Shown in pieces: positions 1 through 13,099 of a stretch of 64,000 nt of DNA. Made by a program: the position numbers and the translations under genes. Under the pieces are notes generated by a model, which was not told where the DNA came from, ran no database searches, and saw only the letters and a list, made by a program, of their open reading frames with translations. The DNA is taken from assembly GCF_027922005.1 (NCBI RefSeq), contig NZ_BSEV01000003.1, forward strand, positions 62,001-126,000, written 5' to 3'. Numbering within the stretch: position 1 is the first letter of the stretch; every line of letters starts with the position of its first letter. The stretch comes from Streptosporangium carneum (GTDB lineage Bacteria; Actinomycetota; Actinomycetes; Streptosporangiales; Streptosporangiaceae).

Positions 1-349
1 CCAGCCGGTCCGCCTCGCTGTCGAGGACGTCGTCCGGCAGCCCGGACAGATCCGTCTCGCGCCATGGGATCTCGGCGTCCCGCGCGATGACCTGCACCAT
101 CTGCGCGCCGCTGACATAGCGGAAACAGGCTCGCAGGGCGGCATGCCGGTCCACGAGCGCCTGCCACGACGCCCTCAGCCGCCCGGCGTCCAGCGGACCG
201 TCGATGCCGTACACGGTCTGCACCGTGTAGGTGTCCGGCCCATCGTCGTCGAGGGCGGTGTGATAGAGCATTCCCTCCTGCAGCGGCGAGAGGGGCCAGA
301 CGTCTTCCACGCTGGAACGCGGCTTCGCACAAGTATCGTCAATGGTCAC
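1..349 (-). CDS. Glycopeptide NRPS, module 7 (N-terminal part, cut by window edge)
   Basis: Start of the last peptide synthetase gene; only the first ~116 residues are here. A GTG start preceded by AGGAG at 7-nt spacing opens an ORF reading VTIDDTCAKPRSS and then the condensation-domain opening motif [14 protein letters not shown], as in every C domain of this operon. It begins 18 nt after the stop of the module 4-6 gene, so the two are probably translated from one transcript. By colinearity it should add the seventh residue, which is Dpg in teicoplanin/A40926-type peptides, and should continue into A, T, X and TE domains, none of which can be seen here. The C-domain identity is read directly; the module number and substrate are inferred. 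Confidence 0.9.
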   Translation of the reverse strand, partial: MTIDDTCAKPRSSVEDVWPLSPLQEGMLYHTALDDDGPDTYTVQTVYGIDGPLDAGRLRASWQALVDRHAALRACFRYVSGAQMVQVIARDAEIPWRETDLSGLPDDVLDSEADRL

Positions 350-367
350 GATCTGCTCCTTATGGAG

Positions 368-3300
368 TCATCCGCCGGCCGGTCCGGCCTCGAGTTGGTC
401 CAGCTGATCAGGCGAAAGATCCACGAGCGTGCCGCCCGGAGGCTCCGGTTCCCCGGCGCCCTCGCCGGCGGCCGGGAGCTCCTTGACGACCGCCGCCAGC
501 CGTTCCGCCGTCTTCTCGTCGAACACCTGCCACGGGTTGAGGTCCAGCCCTTTCCGGCGGGCCAGGGCCGACAGCTGCATCGAGGTGATCGAGTCGCCGC
601 CGAGCTCGAAGAAGCTGTCGCCGGCGCCCACGCTGTCCAGTCCGAGCACCTCCGCGAACAGCTCGCACAGCTTCGCCTCCATGGCCGAGCGCGGGTCGCG
701 TCCGGACGACGACCTCGCGACATCGGGGGCCCGCAGCGCCCGGTGATCGACCTTGCCGTTCGGGGTCAGGGGCATCGCGTCCAGCGGGACGAATGCCGCC
801 GGCCTCATGTGCTCCGGCAGGCGTCCGGCCGCGCTCTCGCGGAGGGCGGAGATCAATGCGCCGTCCTGCCCGGCCTCGGCGGGCACCTGCTCGGTCGCGG
901 GGACGACATACGCCACCAGGTGCTTCTCACCCGGACCGTCTTCGCGGGCGACGACCGCCACCTGGGCGACCCCCGGATGGTCCGCCAGCACGGCCTCGAT
1001 CTCACCCGGCTCGATCCGGTATCCGCGCACCTTGACCTGCGCGTCGGCCCGCCCGGTGAAGACCAGCTCACCTTCCCTGGTCCAGCGGGCCCGGTCGCCG
1101 GTGCGGTACATGCGCTCACCAGGACGCGCGGGGTTCACGGAAGCCGGCACCGCGACGAACCTCTCCGCTGTCAGGCCCGGACGTCCGAGGTAGCCGCGTG
1201 CGAGCCCGGCCCCCACGACATACAGCTCGCCGGTCACACCTGGCGGCACCGGCTGCAGGAAGGCGTCGAGCACATAGGCCCGCATGCCGGTGATCGGGCG
1301 GCCGATGGGGACCGCGTCGCGTCCCGGAGACAGCGGGGAGCTCATCGTCGCGCATACGGTCGTCTCGGTGGGCCCGTAGGCGTTGATCATCCGGCGACCC
1401 GGCGACCAGCGGTCCACCAGCGCGGGCGGGCATGCCTCGCCGGCCACGACCAGGGTCTCCAGGCTGTCCGGCAGGTCGTCCTCGACGGCCAGCACGCTCG
1501 GCGGCACGGTGACGTGGGTGATGCCCCACCGGCGTACCGCGTCGCCCAGCGACACCCGGGGCGGCATGCTCTCCGCGTCGGCCAGCACGACGGTCCCGCC
1601 CGACAACAGGGCCACGCACAGCTCGGAGACGGCGGCGTCGAATCCAAGAGCGGCGAACTGCAGGATCCGCGAGGCGGACGTGACGCCGAAGCGCTCGATC
1701 TGCGCGCTCGCCAGGTTGCCGAGCCCGGTATGGGTGACAAGGACCCCCTTGGGCACGCCCGTCGACCCCGATGTGTAGATCACATACGCCCCATCACCGG
1801 CCTCCACCCACGGCAGCGCAGTCCGCGGATCGGCGGCGAGCGGCCCGTCCAGCACCACCACCGCGCCCGCGAACTCCTCCGGGACGGCCTCCCGGGTCTC
1901 CGTCGTGCACAGCAGCACCTCTGGCGCGGAATCCGCCAGGATCCAGGTGATGCGCTCGCCCGGGTAATCCGGGTCCACCGGAACGAACACCCCGCCCGCC
2001 AAGGACACCCCGACCAGTGCCACCACCAGCTCGGCCGACCGCCCCACGAGCACGCCCACCCGCGTCTCGCGCCGCACGCCCAGCACCGCCAGCAGCCGCG
2101 CCAGTGTCTCCGTCTCGTCCAGCAATCCGCCGAACGACAGGCTCCGGGCCGCGTCCACCACCGCCACCGCGTCCGGCGACCGCTCCACCTGCCGGCGGAA
2201 CAGCACCGGCACCGACTCCGCGGCAAGCGGCACGCCGGTCCGGTTCCACTCCTCCACCACCAGGCGGCACTGCTCCGGACCGGTCAGGCCCACGCGCCCG
2301 ACCGGCACGCGCGGCTCGGCCACCACCTGTTCCAGCGCCCGGAGGATCGACGCGAGCATCTCCTCGGCCTCGGTCCGATCGACCACGTCCGGCCGGTAGA
2401 TGAACTCGCCATGGACGCGGCCCGCCACGGACGCGCGCATGGACAGCGGATAGTGTCCTGTGTCGTTCGGGATTCCCGCGGGCCGCATGACGAGCGCGTC
2501 GGGGCCTTCGGGCCGGGGCGCCGGGGGCGGGTAGTTCTCGAACACCACAATCGTGTCGAACGCCGCGCCCGGACCGGCGAGCTGGTTGATCTCGCTCAGC
2601 CCGACGTGCTGGTGCGGCATGCACGCGACCTGCCGTTGCTGCAGGTCCGCCAGCATGTCGAGGAACGGTTCCGCACCGGCCAGGCGGGCCCGGACCGGCA
2701 ACATGTTCATGAACAGGCCGACGGCGGACTCGACGCCGGGGATCTCGGGCGGGCGCCCGGCCACCGCGGCGCCGAAGACCACGTCGTCGCGTCCGGTCAG
2801 CCGGGCCAGGTGCAGGGCCCAGATCCCCTGGAAGAGGGTGTTCGCCGTCACGCCGTGACGGCCGGTGAACTCCACCACGCGCCGGCTCAGCTCGTCGTCG
2901 AGTTCGAACCCGACGCGTTCGGGCTCCAGGGGTGTAGTGATCGTTTCCGGCGGCACGACGTGGGTCGCCTCGTCGAGACCCGCGAGTTCGGTCCGCCACG
3001 CCTCCCGGGCGGCCGCCTTGTCCTGGCGAGCGATCCAGGCGAGATAGTCGCGGTACGACGTCGCGGCCGGAAGCGCCCGGCCGTCACCGCCGGATTCGTA
3101 CGCGCTCAGCACGTCCCCGATGATCAGCGGCAGGGACCAGCCGTCGGCCACGATGTGATGGGAGGTGAAGACCAGCCGGTGCCGGCGTTCGCCGAGGCGC
3201 ACCAGGTGCAGCCGCAGCTGCGGTGCCCGGGTCAGGTCGAACCGCTCGGCGTGCAGCTGCTCCGCGAGCCGGTCGAATTCGGCGAGCGCCTCATCCTCGG

Positions 3301-6300
3301 GCAGATCGGACAGATCGGTCTCCCGCCAGTCCAGCGTCGCCTCGCGGGCGATCACCTGGACGGCCGCGCCGGACCCGAGCTGGTGGAAGCTCGCCCGCAG
3401 GGCGGGGTGCCGGTCGAGCAGGACATGCCAGGAGGCGCGGAAACGGGCGACGTCCAGCGGGCCGTCGAGGGCGAGCTTGCGCATGCCCGCGTAGACGTCC
3501 GGACCGCGCTCGTCGGCGGCGTGGAACAGCAGGCCCTCCTGGAGCGGAGACAGCGGCCAGACGTCGAGCAGGTCCGGTACGGCGGCCTCGACCTCCGCCA
3601 CGTCCGGCTGCGTCAGCGAGACGAGCGGGAAGTCGGAGGGCGTGTGCCCGCCGGCGCCGGCCTCGCCGACGTGTGCGGCGAGGCCGGTCAGCATATCCAG
3701 CCATGCCTTCGCGAGCGACTCCGCCTCGGCCTCGCCGAGAATCCGCCCGGCCCAGGTCACGGTCAGGCTCAGCTCAGGTCCGTCCGCGCCGTCCAGCACG
3801 GCCGCGTCGATCTCCACGGCGTGCCGCAACGCCGTGTCCGGCTCCGTCGTGCCGCCAATGGTGCCCAGCAGCTGCCAGGGCTCCGCGGCGCCCTCGGACC
3901 GGGACGGGAAGCGGCCGAGGTAGTTGAACCCGATCTCCGCCTTCGGCAGCGCCGCGAGAGCCTGCCCCGTCTCGGCGTTGAGATAACGCAACATCCCGTA
4001 GCCGAGCCCGCCGTCAGGCACGGCCCGCACGTTCTCCTTGACCTGCTTCAGCAGGCGACCGGCCGCGCCGCCACCCGCGATCACCTCGGCCGGATCGATC
4101 CCCGTCACCTCCAGCCGGAGCGGATGCACGTCGGTGAACCAGCCGACCGTCCGCGACAGGTCCATCTCGTCGATGGGCTGACGGCCGTGACCTTCGACGT
4201 CCACCACGACCGTGGTGCCGCCGCGCCGTTGGGCCACCGCGCCTGCCAGCGTCGCCAGCAGCACCTCGTGGACACCGCAGTGGAAGGCCGAGGTGGCCTT
4301 TTCCACGAGCGCGCCCGTCCGGTCATGCGGCAGCGTCCACGACCTGCGTCCCGCGGTCGAGACGGTGTCGCGCGCCGGGTCGAGCCCGCCCGACCGCGGT
4401 CGCGCTCCGTCGAGGATCTCCGTCCACGTCTCCAGCTCCGTGGTCCGGCCCACCGCCTGATCGGCCAGCGTGCGCGCCCAACGCCGGAACGAGACGTCGA
4501 CGGGATCGAGCACTGGTTCCCGGCCGGCGGTCACGGCCTCACATGCCGCTTGCAGGTCGGGCAGCAGGATTCGCCACGACACGACGTCCACCACGAGATG
4601 GTGCGCCGCCACGACGAGCCGTCCCACCCGTCCTGGTCCCGCGTCCACCCAGACCGCCCGGATCATCACGCCGGCATGGGGATCCAGCCGTGCGGCCGCG
4701 TCGTGGGCGCAGCGATCCGCGATCTCGTCCACGTCACCGGTGCCGGCCTCGACCCGTTCGACCAGCGTCGCCGCGTCCACCGTTCCGCGCTCGGCCACGA
4801 CCAGCCGGGGCTGCGCGGCCTCGGCCGGAGCGATCCGGCTGCGCAGCATGTCATGTGCGTCGATCACCGCGCCCAATCCGGCCGCCAGCGTCTCCACCGA
4901 CAGGTCGCCGGGCGCACCGGCGGTCACCCACTGCGCCAGGGCGCCCCGGGTCATCGCGTGAGGATCGCGTTCGAGCAGTGCCCGCATCACCGGCGTCAGC
5001 ATCACCTCGCCGACGCCGTCGGCGACGCCCGCCCGCCTCTCACCGCCGCGCTCGGCGACCACCGCGATCCCCGCGGGCGTCTTGCGCTCGAAGACGTCCT
5101 TCGCGCCGAAGACGAGATCCTCGCGTCGCGCGCGGGCGGCCAGCCGCATCGAGAGGATCGAGTCCCCGCCCAGCTCGAAGAAGCTGTCTCCGGCCCCGAC
5201 CCGCTCCACGCCCAGGACCTCGGCGAACAGTCCGCACAACACCCGCTCGGCCTCGGTACGCGGCTCCAGGCCCGCCGCCTTCCCTGCGAACTCGGGGACG
5301 GGCAGAGCGGCACGGTCGACCTTCCCGTTGAGCGTCAGCGGGAGGCCGTCCAGCGGCACCACCGCGGCCGGCACCATGAATTCCGGCAGCCGTCCCGCGA
5401 GGTGCCCGCGTACCGCATCGGGATCCAGTCCCGAGCCCTCTTCCGTGGTCACGTAGGCGATGAGCCTCTTCTCGCCGGGACGGTCCTCCCGCGCCACGAC
5501 GACTGCCTGCGCGACGTGGGGAACCTCGGCCAGCGCCGCCTCGATCTCCCCGGGCTCGACGCGGTAGCCCCGGATCTTCACCTGCGAGTCGGCCCGCCCG
5601 GCGAAGATCAGCTCGCCTTGGTCCGTCCAGCGCGCCAGGTCGCCGGTGCGGTACATCCGCTCGCCGGAGGCCGAAGGATCCACCGAGGCGGGCACCGGGA
5701 CGAACCGCTCCGAGGTCGCTCCGGGGGCGCCCAGATAACCGTGGGCCAGGCCCGCGCCGGCGATGTAGAGCTCACCGGTGACGTCCGGTGCCACCGGCTG
5801 GAGGAAATCATCGAGGACGTACACCTGCCGGCCGGCCAGCGGACGGCCGATCGGCAAGGTGCCGCCCGTTTCGGCCCACGGCTCGATGAGGTGCCAGGTG
5901 GCGCAGAGGGTGATTTCGGTGGGGCCGTACAACTGCCGGACCCGGACCTCCGGGCATGTCCGGCGCACCCGTGCGACGGACTCGAGCGGAACCACGTCCC
6001 CGCCGGTGAGGACTTCGCGCAGCCCGCTGAAGGAGTCCGGCGACTCCTCTGCCAGCACCCGGAAGGTCCCTGCCGTCAGATGGACGGTGGTCACGCCCCG
6101 TGCGATCGCTTCCCGCAGCCGCTGCGCGTCGACCGCGCCCGGTTCCGCGACCGTCACGCAGGCTCCGCTGACCAGCGGCACCCAGATCTCGAGCAGCGAG
6201 GCGTCGAACGCGTGCGACGCGTGCATCAAGACGCGATCGCCGGCGCCCTGCGACCAGCCCGGGTCGCCGGCCAGCGCCGCGACACTTCCATGCGGCACCG

Positions 6301-9300
6301 CGACGCCCTTCGGCACCCCGGTCGATCCGGACGTGTACATCACGTAGGCCACGTCATGTGCCCCGACCGCGAGCGGTGGCGCCTCGTGCGACTCTCCCTC
6401 GGTCGCCGGTGCGTCCATGACCACCGGCTCGACCCCGTCCGGGACCGCGTTCCGTGTCGCTCCCGCGCACACCGCCACCGATGCGCCGGCGTCGGCCAGC
6501 ATCCGCTCGATGCGCTCCGCGGGGTAGTCCGCATTCACCGGTACCTGCGCGGCCCCCGCCTTCCAGACCGCGAGCAGGGCGACGATCAGGTCCGCGCCGC
6601 GTTCCATCAGCACGCCGACGCGGTCGCCGCGCCGCACGCCCCTCGCGGCCAGGCGCCCCGCCAGCCGATCCGATTCCCGATCGAGGCCGGCGTAGGACAG
6701 GGTGCGTCCGTTGTCGATGACCGCCATCGCGTCCGGCGCCGCGTGGGCCTGGCGCCGGAACATCTCCGGCACCGATGAACCGCCGGCCGCCGCACCGGCC
6801 GAGTTCCAGCGCTCCGTCACGGAGGCGCGCGTGGACTCGCTCGTCACGCCCAGCCGGCCGACGGGAAGCGAGGGCTCCGCCACCACCCGGGCCAGGACTC
6901 GCACGACCTGCCTGGTGATCTCGGCGGCCATGTCCCTGTCGATCGCGTCGGGCCGGTAGTCCAGCTGGATCCGCAGGCGGGCGCCCGGGATGACGCTCAC
7001 GGACAGCGGATAGGTGGTGCCGGTCCGCGTGCGGATGGAGCTGATCGTGACGCCACCGTCGTCGAGACCGTCGGCGTCCAGCGGGTAGTTGACGACCATC
7101 ATGATCGTGTCGAAGATCGCGCCCGGCCCCGCCGCCTTCTGGATCTCCGGCAGCCCCAGGTGCTGATGCTCCGTCAAGGCCGACTGGCGCCTCTGCAGGT
7201 CCTGGAGCAGGTCCAGCACCGGCACACCGCCGTCGAGGCGCACCCGGACCGGAACGGTGTTGATGAACATCCCCACCATCCGCTCGACATCCGGCAGCGC
7301 GTCCGCCGGGCGCCCGGACACGACCGTGCCGAACACCAGATCCGTACGTCTCGCCAGCCGCGCCAGCACCAAGGCCCAGGCGCCCTGTACGACCGTGCTC
7401 AACGTCAGTCCATGACCACGTGCGAAGCCGGTGAGGGCGCGGGTCGCCTCCTCGGACAGCCATTCGGCGTGCCCGTCCGGCATCACCGGCGCCTTGCCCA
7501 CGTCGAAGCCCACCACGGTCGGCTCGTCCAGCCCGGCGAGTTCGGAGCGCCACGCCGATCGTGCCGCGTCCTCGTCCTGGCGGCTCAGCCACGCCACGTA
7601 GTCCCGGTAGGAGGGCGGCGTGGGCGCGTCCCGTCCGCCCGTGTAGGCGGTCACCATCTCGCCCAGAAGGATCGGTGTCGACCAGCCGTCCACGAGCACA
7701 TGGTGCGACGTCACCACGAGCCGGTGCCGCGCCGCGCCGAGACGGATCAGCAGCAACCGGAGCAGCGGCGCCCTGCTGACGTCGAACCGCTCCGCCTCGT
7801 CCTCCGCGAGCAGGCGTTCGACCTCCGCGTCCGCGTCCGCCTCATCGAGCTGCGACAGATCGGCCTCACGCCACGGGACAGCGGCCTCGCCCACGACGAC
7901 CTGCACCGTCTCGCCGGATCCCAGCTGGTGGAAGCTGGTCCGGAGCGTTTCGTGCCGGGCGGCCACGGACTTCCATGCCGCGCACAGCCGTTCCGCGTCG
8001 AGCGGCCCGTCGAGGTCGAGGATCCGCTGGGTCTGGTAGACGTCGACGCCGTCCTCGTCGAGGGCTCTTTCGAAGAGGATGCCTTCCTGGAGAGGCGACA
8101 GCGGCCAGACGTCCGTCAGACCTGGTGCCACGGCCTCCAGCTCGTCCACGTCCCGCTGCCGCAGATCGACAAGATCGAAGTCGGACGGTGTGTGCCCGCC
8201 CGCGCCGGGAGCGCCGGCGAGAGCGGCGAGACCGGCCAGCATGTCCAGCCAGGCCTCGCCGAGCCGCTCCACCGTGGCCTGGTCGAGATCCTTACCATCG
8301 ACGGCGAGCCTCAGCCGGGGGCCGGCCGGTGTGTCCTGAACGTCCGCGCCGACCTCCACGGCGTGGGATCGCACCATGTCCGGCCCGGCCGCTCCCCCGC
8401 CGAGAGACCCTTCGCACACCTGCCACGCGGTGTCCCCGGAGGCGACGCTGGACCGTCCGAGATAGTTGAATCCGATCTGGGCCGACGGCAACTCGGCCAG
8501 CCTGGCCGCGGTCTCGGGGTTGAGATGGCGCAGCAGCCCATAGCCGAGCCCGTCGCCGGGCACCGCTCGCGCCTGCTCCTTCACGGCCTTCAGCAGTTCC
8601 CCGGCCGCCGCGTCCCCGGCTGCCACCGCTCCTGGGTCAACGCCGGAGACGTCGAGGCGAACCGGATGAACGCTGGTGAACCAGCCCACGGTACGCAGCA
8701 GATCCTCTCCGTCGGCGGCATGGCGGCCATGGCCTTCCACGTCCACCAGAATCCCCGGGCCGGCACCGCGCCACCGCGCCACCGCACCCGCCAGGCCCGC
8801 CAGCAGGACGTCCTGCACCCCGCAGTGGAAGGCTCCCGGCACGCGCGCCACCAGGTCGCGCGCCTCGGTGCCGGACAGTGTCCGGGACCACGACGCCGAC
8901 TGCCCGGTGTGCCGCTCCAGCGGCAGGCCGGCGCCTTCGAGCACGTCGGCCCAGTAGTCGGCTTCGGCCACGGTGTTCTCACTGAACGCCTGTCCGGCCA
9001 GCCGCCGCGCCCATTGCCGGTACGACGTCACCGCGGGTTCGAGGACGGGGGTTCCGCCGGAGACCGCCTCGTCGTACGCCGCACGCAGATCCGACAGCAG
9101 GATGCCCCACGAGACCGCGTCAACGGCCAGGTGATGCACCACCAGGGCCAACCGGCCCGGCTCGGCGTCGCCCGCGTCCACCCACACGGCCCGGACCATG
9201 ATGCCCGCAGATGGGTCCAGCATGCCCGCCGCCGTCCTGACCTCGCGCTCGGCGATCTCAGCGGTGTTCCCGTTCCCGGCGGCCACCCGCGTCACCAGGC

Positions 9301-12300
9301 CGGCCGCGTCCACGGCACCCGGCTCGGCCGCCGTCAGCCGTCCGCCGGGCTCCACCCGGGCCCGTAGAAGATCATGCACGTCCAGGACGGCCTGCAGGGC
9401 ATTCGCCAGCGCGTCCGGGGCGAAGCCGGCCGGGGTGACGATGACGCGCGCCTGCGCGAAACCGGGGCGCACCGCGTCGTCCCCGAGGGCACGCATCACC
9501 GGCGTCCTCGGGATCTCCCCCACGCCCGTCTCCCCTGCGGAGGGTCGCCGCGCCGGGGCCGCCTTGGCCAGCGCCGCCAGGCGCTCGGGGGTCCGGTACT
9601 CGAACACCTGCCGCGGGGTCAGCGGGATGCCATGGCGACGCGCGCGGGCGGCGACCTGCATCGACGAGATCGAGTCCCCGCCCAGCTCGAAGAAGCTGTC
9701 TCCGGCCCCGACCCGCTCCACGCCCAGGACCTCGGCGAATACTTCGCACATGGTCCGCTCGGCCTCGGTGGCCGGCTCCCGGTCCACAGCCTCAGAGGCG
9801 AAGTCCGGCTCGGGCAGGGCCCGGCGGTCCACCTTTCCGTTGCCGGTCAGCGGCAGCTCATCCAGCACCAGCACCGCGGCCGGAACCATGAATTCGGGCA
9901 GCGTCGCGGCGAGTTGTTCGCGTATCCGTGCCGGGTCGAGGTCCCGCCCCGCCTCGGCGACCACGTAACCGATCAGGCGCTCTTCCCGCGCGGACACCAC
10001 GGCCTGGCCGACATCTGGAAGGCCCGCGAGGACTGCCTCGATCTCGCCGGGCTCCACCCGATAGCCGCGAATCTTCACCTGGTCATCGGCACGTCCGGCG
10101 AACGCCAGCGCACCCTGATCCGTCCAGTACGCCAGGTCTCCGGTCCGGTACATCCGCTCGGCGGGAACGAACGGATCGGCGACGAACCGCTCGGCCGTCA
10201 ATGCCGGGCGGCCCAGATAGCCCTGCGCCACACCGGACCCGGCGATGTACAGTTCGCCCGTCACCCCCGGGGGCACGGGCCGCAGGAACGCGTCGAGGAC
10301 ATAGACCCGCCGCCCGGCGAGGGGACGCCCGATCGGCAGCACCGGCCCCGTCGGTTCGCCCGGCTGGAGCAGCCACCATGTCGCGCACAGCGTGGCCTCC
10401 GTGGGGCCGTAAAGATGGCGCACACGGACGTCCGGGCACGCCCGCCGCACCCGCTCCACCGCCGCGAGCAGCACCTTGTCCCCGCCGGTCAGCACCTCGC
10501 GCAGACCGGCGATCGACTCCGGTGACTCCTCGGCCAGCACCCGGAAGGTCCCCGCGGTCAGGTGAGCGGAGGTGACACCGCCGGCTATGTGCCCGGCCAG
10601 GGCCTCGCCGTCCACCGCGCCCGGCTCGGCCAGCACGACCCGGGCGCCCGACAGCAGCGGCACCCACAGCTCGAACAGCGAGATGTCGAAGGCGTGTGAG
10701 GCGTGCATCAGCACGGCGTCCTCGGGGCCCACGCCCCATCCCGGCTCGCCGACCAGCGCCGCGACATTGCCGTGCGATACCGCGACGCCCTTCGGCCTCC
10801 CCGTCGATCCCGACGTGTACATCACGTAGGCGAGGTCGTCCGCCCGCGCGCCCGCGGAGAGCCGGGCGTGCTCCGCCACCGCCCGCTGCGTCTCCGGATC
10901 GTCCAGGACGATCGGATCGAGCCCGCCGTCCAGCACGGCATCCCTGCACGCTCGCTCGGACACCACCGCCGCCGGCTCCGCGTCCGCGAGCATGAACTTC
11001 ACGCGTTCCGCCGGGTAGGCGGGATCGATCGGCACGAACGCCGCTCCCGCCTTCCACACCGCGAGCAGCGTCGCGATCAGGTCGGGTGAGCGTCGCATCA
11101 CCACGGCCACCCGATCCCCGCGCCGGACGCCCCGGCCGCTCAAGTAGCCGGCGAGCCTCTCCGCGTGCTCGGCCAGTTCGCCGAACGGAACCGCCCGCTC
11201 TCCCTCGACGACCGCCACCCGGTCACGGCCGCGCTCCACCTGGCGGTCGAACAGCTCCAGGGCCAGATCGCACGGCACCACGTGGGATGCCGCGCTCCAT
11301 ATGTTCACCACCAGCTCACGCTCGGCCGCGCTCGTCACGTCGACCTCGGCCACCGCGATGTCGCCCGCATCCGCCAGCTGCCGCAGAATCCCGGTGAATC
11401 TCTCGATGATGGCGAGCGCGGTTCTCCGGTCGAAGAGGTCCGTCACGTAATCGAGATTGAGCAGCATCGACTCGCCGGGGACGGCGACCAGCGTCAGCGG
11501 ATAATGGGCGGCTTCCCGGCCCTGTTCTATTCGAATGCCAAAGGCTTCCGCGGCATCTGATTCGCGAAGCTCACGGGGAAAGTTCTGGAAAACGAGCAAG
11601 GTGTCGAAGATCGCGCCGGCGCCGGCCGCCTTCTGAATGTCCGCCAGCCCCACGTACTGGTGGGGAATGAGCGCCGACTGCCGTTTCTGCACATCCGCCA
11701 GAAGTTCGATGACCGGCGTCGAACCGTCCAGCCGCACGCGTACGGGAACGGTGTTGAGGAACAGCCCCACCATTCCCTCAACGCCGGGCAGACCCGGCGG
11801 GCGCGCCGAGACCACCGCGCCGAACACCACGTCCGTCCGGCCTGCCAGCTGTGCGAGCAGCAGCGCCCACGCGCCCTGCACCACCGTGTTCAGCGTCAGC
11901 CCATGGGCACGGGCCAGCTCGCTCAGAGATCGCGTGAGGTTCTCGGGCAGCTCGACCGTGATGTTCTCCGGCATGGCGGGCGCCCGCCCCGGGTCGGCGG
12001 GCGCCACCAGCGTCGGCTCCTCGACGCCCCGCAGCTCTGCCGCCCATGCCGACAGCGTCCGCTCCTTGTCCTGCCTGTCCAGCCAGGCGAGGTATTCCCG
12101 GTACGACGTCACCGCGGGCAGGTCCAGCGGGCTGCCGTCGGCCGCGTACAGCATCGACAGCTCGTTGAACATGATGGGCATCGACCAGCCATCCATGATC
12201 GCGTGATGGCTGGTCATCACCAGGCGGTGGCGGTCGCCGGCGAGACGGATCAGGGTCAGCCGCAGCAACGGCGCCTTGGCGAGGTCGAATCTCCTCGTCC

Positions 12301-12631
12301 TGTCCTCCTCGGCCAGCGCTCGTACGGCCTCCTCGGGCTCGCTGAGGTGGGAGAGGTCCACCTCCCGCCACGGCAGTTCCACCTGCCTGGCGATGAGCTG
12401 CACCGTCTCACCCGATCTGCGCTGCCGGAAACAGGCCCGGAGAGCGGCGTGCCGCGCCAGGAGCGCCTCCCATGCGGCACGCATTCTGTCCGCTTCCACC
12501 GGACCGTCCAGGTGCAGGATCCAATGGCCCACATAAAGGCCGGGCCAATCGTCGTCGTAGGCCGTGTGGAAGAGCAATCCTTGCTGGAGTGGTGACAGCG
12601 GCCAGAAATCCTCGATGCGAGACTGAGCCAT
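368..12631 (-). CDS. Glycopeptide NRPS, modules 4-6 (C-A-T-E-C-A-T-E-C-A-T)
   Basis: 4,087-residue synthetase adding residues 4, 5 and 6 of the heptapeptide. Domain order with landmarks: C (HHAIMDG ~140), A (FDIS ~648), T (GGDS ~986), E ([10 protein letters not shown] ~1165), C (~1642), A (FDAS ~2142), T (~2490), E ([10 protein letters not shown] ~2678), C (~3158), A (FDAA ~3664), T (~4013). Pocket residues read by alignment to GrsA are DIFHLGLLC for module 4 and DALHLGLLC for module 5, both Hpg-type, and DASTVAAVC for module 6, Tyr/beta-hydroxytyrosine-type. E domains after modules 4 and 5 make those residues D. ATG start with GAGGGAG upstream. The protein ends in a short acidic tail ([15 protein letters not shown]) suited to docking with module 7. 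The split and E-domain pattern match Tcp11/Dbv17. Both E domains lack the usual Gly after the catalytic Asp. Confidence 0.96.
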   Translation of the reverse strand: MAQSRIEDFWPLSPLQQGLLFHTAYDDDWPGLYVGHWILHLDGPVEADRMRAAWEALLARHAALRACFRQRRSGETVQLIARQVELPWREVDLSHLSEPEEAVRALAEEDRTRRFDLAKAPLLRLTLIRLAGDRHRLVMTSHHAIMDGWSMPIMFNELSMLYAADGSPLDLPAVTSYREYLAWLDRQDKERTLSAWAAELRGVEEPTLVAPADPGRAPAMPENITVELPENLTRSLSELARAHGLTLNTVVQGAWALLLAQLAGRTDVVFGAVVSARPPGLPGVEGMVGLFLNTVPVRVRLDGSTPVIELLADVQKRQSALIPHQYVGLADIQKAAGAGAIFDTLLVFQNFPRELRESDAAEAFGIRIEQGREAAHYPLTLVAVPGESMLLNLDYVTDLFDRRTALAIIERFTGILRQLADAGDIAVAEVDVTSAAERELVVNIWSAASHVVPCDLALELFDRQVERGRDRVAVVEGERAVPFGELAEHAERLAGYLSGRGVRRGDRVAVVMRRSPDLIATLLAVWKAGAAFVPIDPAYPAERVKFMLADAEPAAVVSERACRDAVLDGGLDPIVLDDPETQRAVAEHARLSAGARADDLAYVMYTSGSTGRPKGVAVSHGNVAALVGEPGWGVGPEDAVLMHASHAFDISLFELWVPLLSGARVVLAEPGAVDGEALAGHIAGGVTSAHLTAGTFRVLAEESPESIAGLREVLTGGDKVLLAAVERVRRACPDVRVRHLYGPTEATLCATWWLLQPGEPTGPVLPIGRPLAGRRVYVLDAFLRPVPPGVTGELYIAGSGVAQGYLGRPALTAERFVADPFVPAERMYRTGDLAYWTDQGALAFAGRADDQVKIRGYRVEPGEIEAVLAGLPDVGQAVVSAREERLIGYVVAEAGRDLDPARIREQLAATLPEFMVPAAVLVLDELPLTGNGKVDRRALPEPDFASEAVDREPATEAERTMCEVFAEVLGVERVGAGDSFFELGGDSISSMQVAARARRHGIPLTPRQVFEYRTPERLAALAKAAPARRPSAGETGVGEIPRTPVMRALGDDAVRPGFAQARVIVTPAGFAPDALANALQAVLDVHDLLRARVEPGGRLTAAEPGAVDAAGLVTRVAAGNGNTAEIAEREVRTAAGMLDPSAGIMVRAVWVDAGDAEPGRLALVVHHLAVDAVSWGILLSDLRAAYDEAVSGGTPVLEPAVTSYRQWARRLAGQAFSENTVAEADYWADVLEGAGLPLERHTGQSASWSRTLSGTEARDLVARVPGAFHCGVQDVLLAGLAGAVARWRGAGPGILVDVEGHGRHAADGEDLLRTVGWFTSVHPVRLDVSGVDPGAVAAGDAAAGELLKAVKEQARAVPGDGLGYGLLRHLNPETAARLAELPSAQIGFNYLGRSSVASGDTAWQVCEGSLGGGAAGPDMVRSHAVEVGADVQDTPAGPRLRLAVDGKDLDQATVERLGEAWLDMLAGLAALAGAPGAGGHTPSDFDLVDLRQRDVDELEAVAPGLTDVWPLSPLQEGILFERALDEDGVDVYQTQRILDLDGPLDAERLCAAWKSVAARHETLRTSFHQLGSGETVQVVVGEAAVPWREADLSQLDEADADAEVERLLAEDEAERFDVSRAPLLRLLLIRLGAARHRLVVTSHHVLVDGWSTPILLGEMVTAYTGGRDAPTPPSYRDYVAWLSRQDEDAARSAWRSELAGLDEPTVVGFDVGKAPVMPDGHAEWLSEEATRALTGFARGHGLTLSTVVQGAWALVLARLARRTDLVFGTVVSGRPADALPDVERMVGMFINTVPVRVRLDGGVPVLDLLQDLQRRQSALTEHQHLGLPEIQKAAGPGAIFDTIMMVVNYPLDADGLDDGGVTISSIRTRTGTTYPLSVSVIPGARLRIQLDYRPDAIDRDMAAEITRQVVRVLARVVAEPSLPVGRLGVTSESTRASVTERWNSAGAAAGGSSVPEMFRRQAHAAPDAMAVIDNGRTLSYAGLDRESDRLAGRLAARGVRRGDRVGVLMERGADLIVALLAVWKAGAAQVPVNADYPAERIERMLADAGASVAVCAGATRNAVPDGVEPVVMDAPATEGESHEAPPLAVGAHDVAYVMYTSGSTGVPKGVAVPHGSVAALAGDPGWSQGAGDRVLMHASHAFDASLLEIWVPLVSGACVTVAEPGAVDAQRLREAIARGVTTVHLTAGTFRVLAEESPDSFSGLREVLTGGDVVPLESVARVRRTCPEVRVRQLYGPTEITLCATWHLIEPWAETGGTLPIGRPLAGRQVYVLDDFLQPVAPDVTGELYIAGAGLAHGYLGAPGATSERFVPVPASVDPSASGERMYRTGDLARWTDQGELIFAGRADSQVKIRGYRVEPGEIEAALAEVPHVAQAVVVAREDRPGEKRLIAYVTTEEGSGLDPDAVRGHLAGRLPEFMVPAAVVPLDGLPLTLNGKVDRAALPVPEFAGKAAGLEPRTEAERVLCGLFAEVLGVERVGAGDSFFELGGDSILSMRLAARARREDLVFGAKDVFERKTPAGIAVVAERGGERRAGVADGVGEVMLTPVMRALLERDPHAMTRGALAQWVTAGAPGDLSVETLAAGLGAVIDAHDMLRSRIAPAEAAQPRLVVAERGTVDAATLVERVEAGTGDVDEIADRCAHDAAARLDPHAGVMIRAVWVDAGPGRVGRLVVAAHHLVVDVVSWRILLPDLQAACEAVTAGREPVLDPVDVSFRRWARTLADQAVGRTTELETWTEILDGARPRSGGLDPARDTVSTAGRRSWTLPHDRTGALVEKATSAFHCGVHEVLLATLAGAVAQRRGGTTVVVDVEGHGRQPIDEMDLSRTVGWFTDVHPLRLEVTGIDPAEVIAGGGAAGRLLKQVKENVRAVPDGGLGYGMLRYLNAETGQALAALPKAEIGFNYLGRFPSRSEGAAEPWQLLGTIGGTTEPDTALRHAVEIDAAVLDGADGPELSLTVTWAGRILGEAEAESLAKAWLDMLTGLAAHVGEAGAGGHTPSDFPLVSLTQPDVAEVEAAVPDLLDVWPLSPLQEGLLFHAADERGPDVYAGMRKLALDGPLDVARFRASWHVLLDRHPALRASFHQLGSGAAVQVIAREATLDWRETDLSDLPEDEALAEFDRLAEQLHAERFDLTRAPQLRLHLVRLGERRHRLVFTSHHIVADGWSLPLIIGDVLSAYESGGDGRALPAATSYRDYLAWIARQDKAAAREAWRTELAGLDEATHVVPPETITTPLEPERVGFELDDELSRRVVEFTGRHGVTANTLFQGIWALHLARLTGRDDVVFGAAVAGRPPEIPGVESAVGLFMNMLPVRARLAGAEPFLDMLADLQQRQVACMPHQHVGLSEINQLAGPGAAFDTIVVFENYPPPAPRPEGPDALVMRPAGIPNDTGHYPLSMRASVAGRVHGEFIYRPDVVDRTEAEEMLASILRALEQVVAEPRVPVGRVGLTGPEQCRLVVEEWNRTGVPLAAESVPVLFRRQVERSPDAVAVVDAARSLSFGGLLDETETLARLLAVLGVRRETRVGVLVGRSAELVVALVGVSLAGGVFVPVDPDYPGERITWILADSAPEVLLCTTETREAVPEEFAGAVVVLDGPLAADPRTALPWVEAGDGAYVIYTSGSTGVPKGVLVTHTGLGNLASAQIERFGVTSASRILQFAALGFDAAVSELCVALLSGGTVVLADAESMPPRVSLGDAVRRWGITHVTVPPSVLAVEDDLPDSLETLVVAGEACPPALVDRWSPGRRMINAYGPTETTVCATMSSPLSPGRDAVPIGRPITGMRAYVLDAFLQPVPPGVTGELYVVGAGLARGYLGRPGLTAERFVAVPASVNPARPGERMYRTGDRARWTREGELVFTGRADAQVKVRGYRIEPGEIEAVLADHPGVAQVAVVAREDGPGEKHLVAYVVPATEQVPAEAGQDGALISALRESAAGRLPEHMRPAAFVPLDAMPLTPNGKVDHRALRAPDVARSSSGRDPRSAMEAKLCELFAEVLGLDSVGAGDSFFELGGDSITSMQLSALARRKGLDLNPWQVFDEKTAERLAAVVKELPAAGEGAGEPEPPGGTLVDLSPDQLDQLEAGPAGG

Positions 12632-13099
12632 TGACAGATATCTCCCTCGATCATCAAAGCGCCCGCGAGGGAATCATCCATGGATGGCTCTGACCCGGAC
12701 AATCTGTCCAGCCGTGACCGGCTCCGGGTGATGTGATCTTCGGGTGTCCGGCCTGAAGGGAACTGGTGCGCGCGGAGCTGATCGCTCTGACGCGCGCACT
12801 CATGGCCGGGAACGTGGCCGTCGAAGGCGCAGGTGTGTGCCGCGCACCTGCTGCGCGATCTGGAGGACCGCGCCGGGACCTACCCCGGCGCGCTCTGGCC
12901 CCGCCGGCCGCGGACGGCCTTGCGCGGCCTCGTCCACACCGCCGGCGATCTCTGGACGTCAGCCGGCCCGGTCACGGCCTGACGCTCCAGCGCGGGCGTA
13001 CCCCGGCATGCCTCTGAACGATCACACGCGTCACGGGCCGTGGTGCCCGGGCACGCCGGCGCGGGCGGCCGGCACACCGTGCTCGGCCGCCGGTTTCGA
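12632..13099. other. 468-bp gap inside the NRPS operon; possible inversion breakpoint
   Basis: The other NRPS junctions overlap or lie 18 nt apart, so this gap stands out. Next to the module 4-6 start it holds its ribosome binding site, a 12-bp palindrome CATCCATGGATG (12675-12686) and a compound hairpin (12694-12728: CCCGGA with TCCGGG outside, AGCCG with CGGCT inside). The rest holds a decayed plus-strand ORF, listed separately. No MbtH-like gene is present. If the neighbouring block is inverted relative to the A40926 cluster, this is one of its two ends. Confidence 0.5.
12767..12984 (+). pseudogene. Frameshifted remnant of an unrecognised gene
   Basis: Two overlapping reading frames look coding. 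The first runs from a GTG as VRAELIALTRALMAGNVAVEG. The second, one base over, runs as KAQVCAAHLLRDLEDRAG and on to WTSAGPVTA and a TGA. The second has almost only G or C in third codon positions, as expected of real actinomycete coding sequence. Together they read like the start and end of one short protein joined by a +1 shift near 12825. I do not recognise the family. It lies opposite to the NRPS genes and is probably dead. Confidence 0.35.

Noticed and set aside
143..6778. 2,211-residue plus-strand open frame
   Set aside because: Antisense shadow of the module 4-6 NRPS gene, caused by GC-rich codon structure; no domain likeness, Arg/His/Pro-rich.
7160..9367. 735-residue plus-strand open frame
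   Set aside because: Shadow of the E and C domains on the opposite strand; no recognisable motif.
12632..13099. MbtH-like gene expected near the NRPS genes
   Set aside because: No frame with the NPEGQYSLWP-type signature in this gap or elsewhere in the window; it probably lies left of the window.
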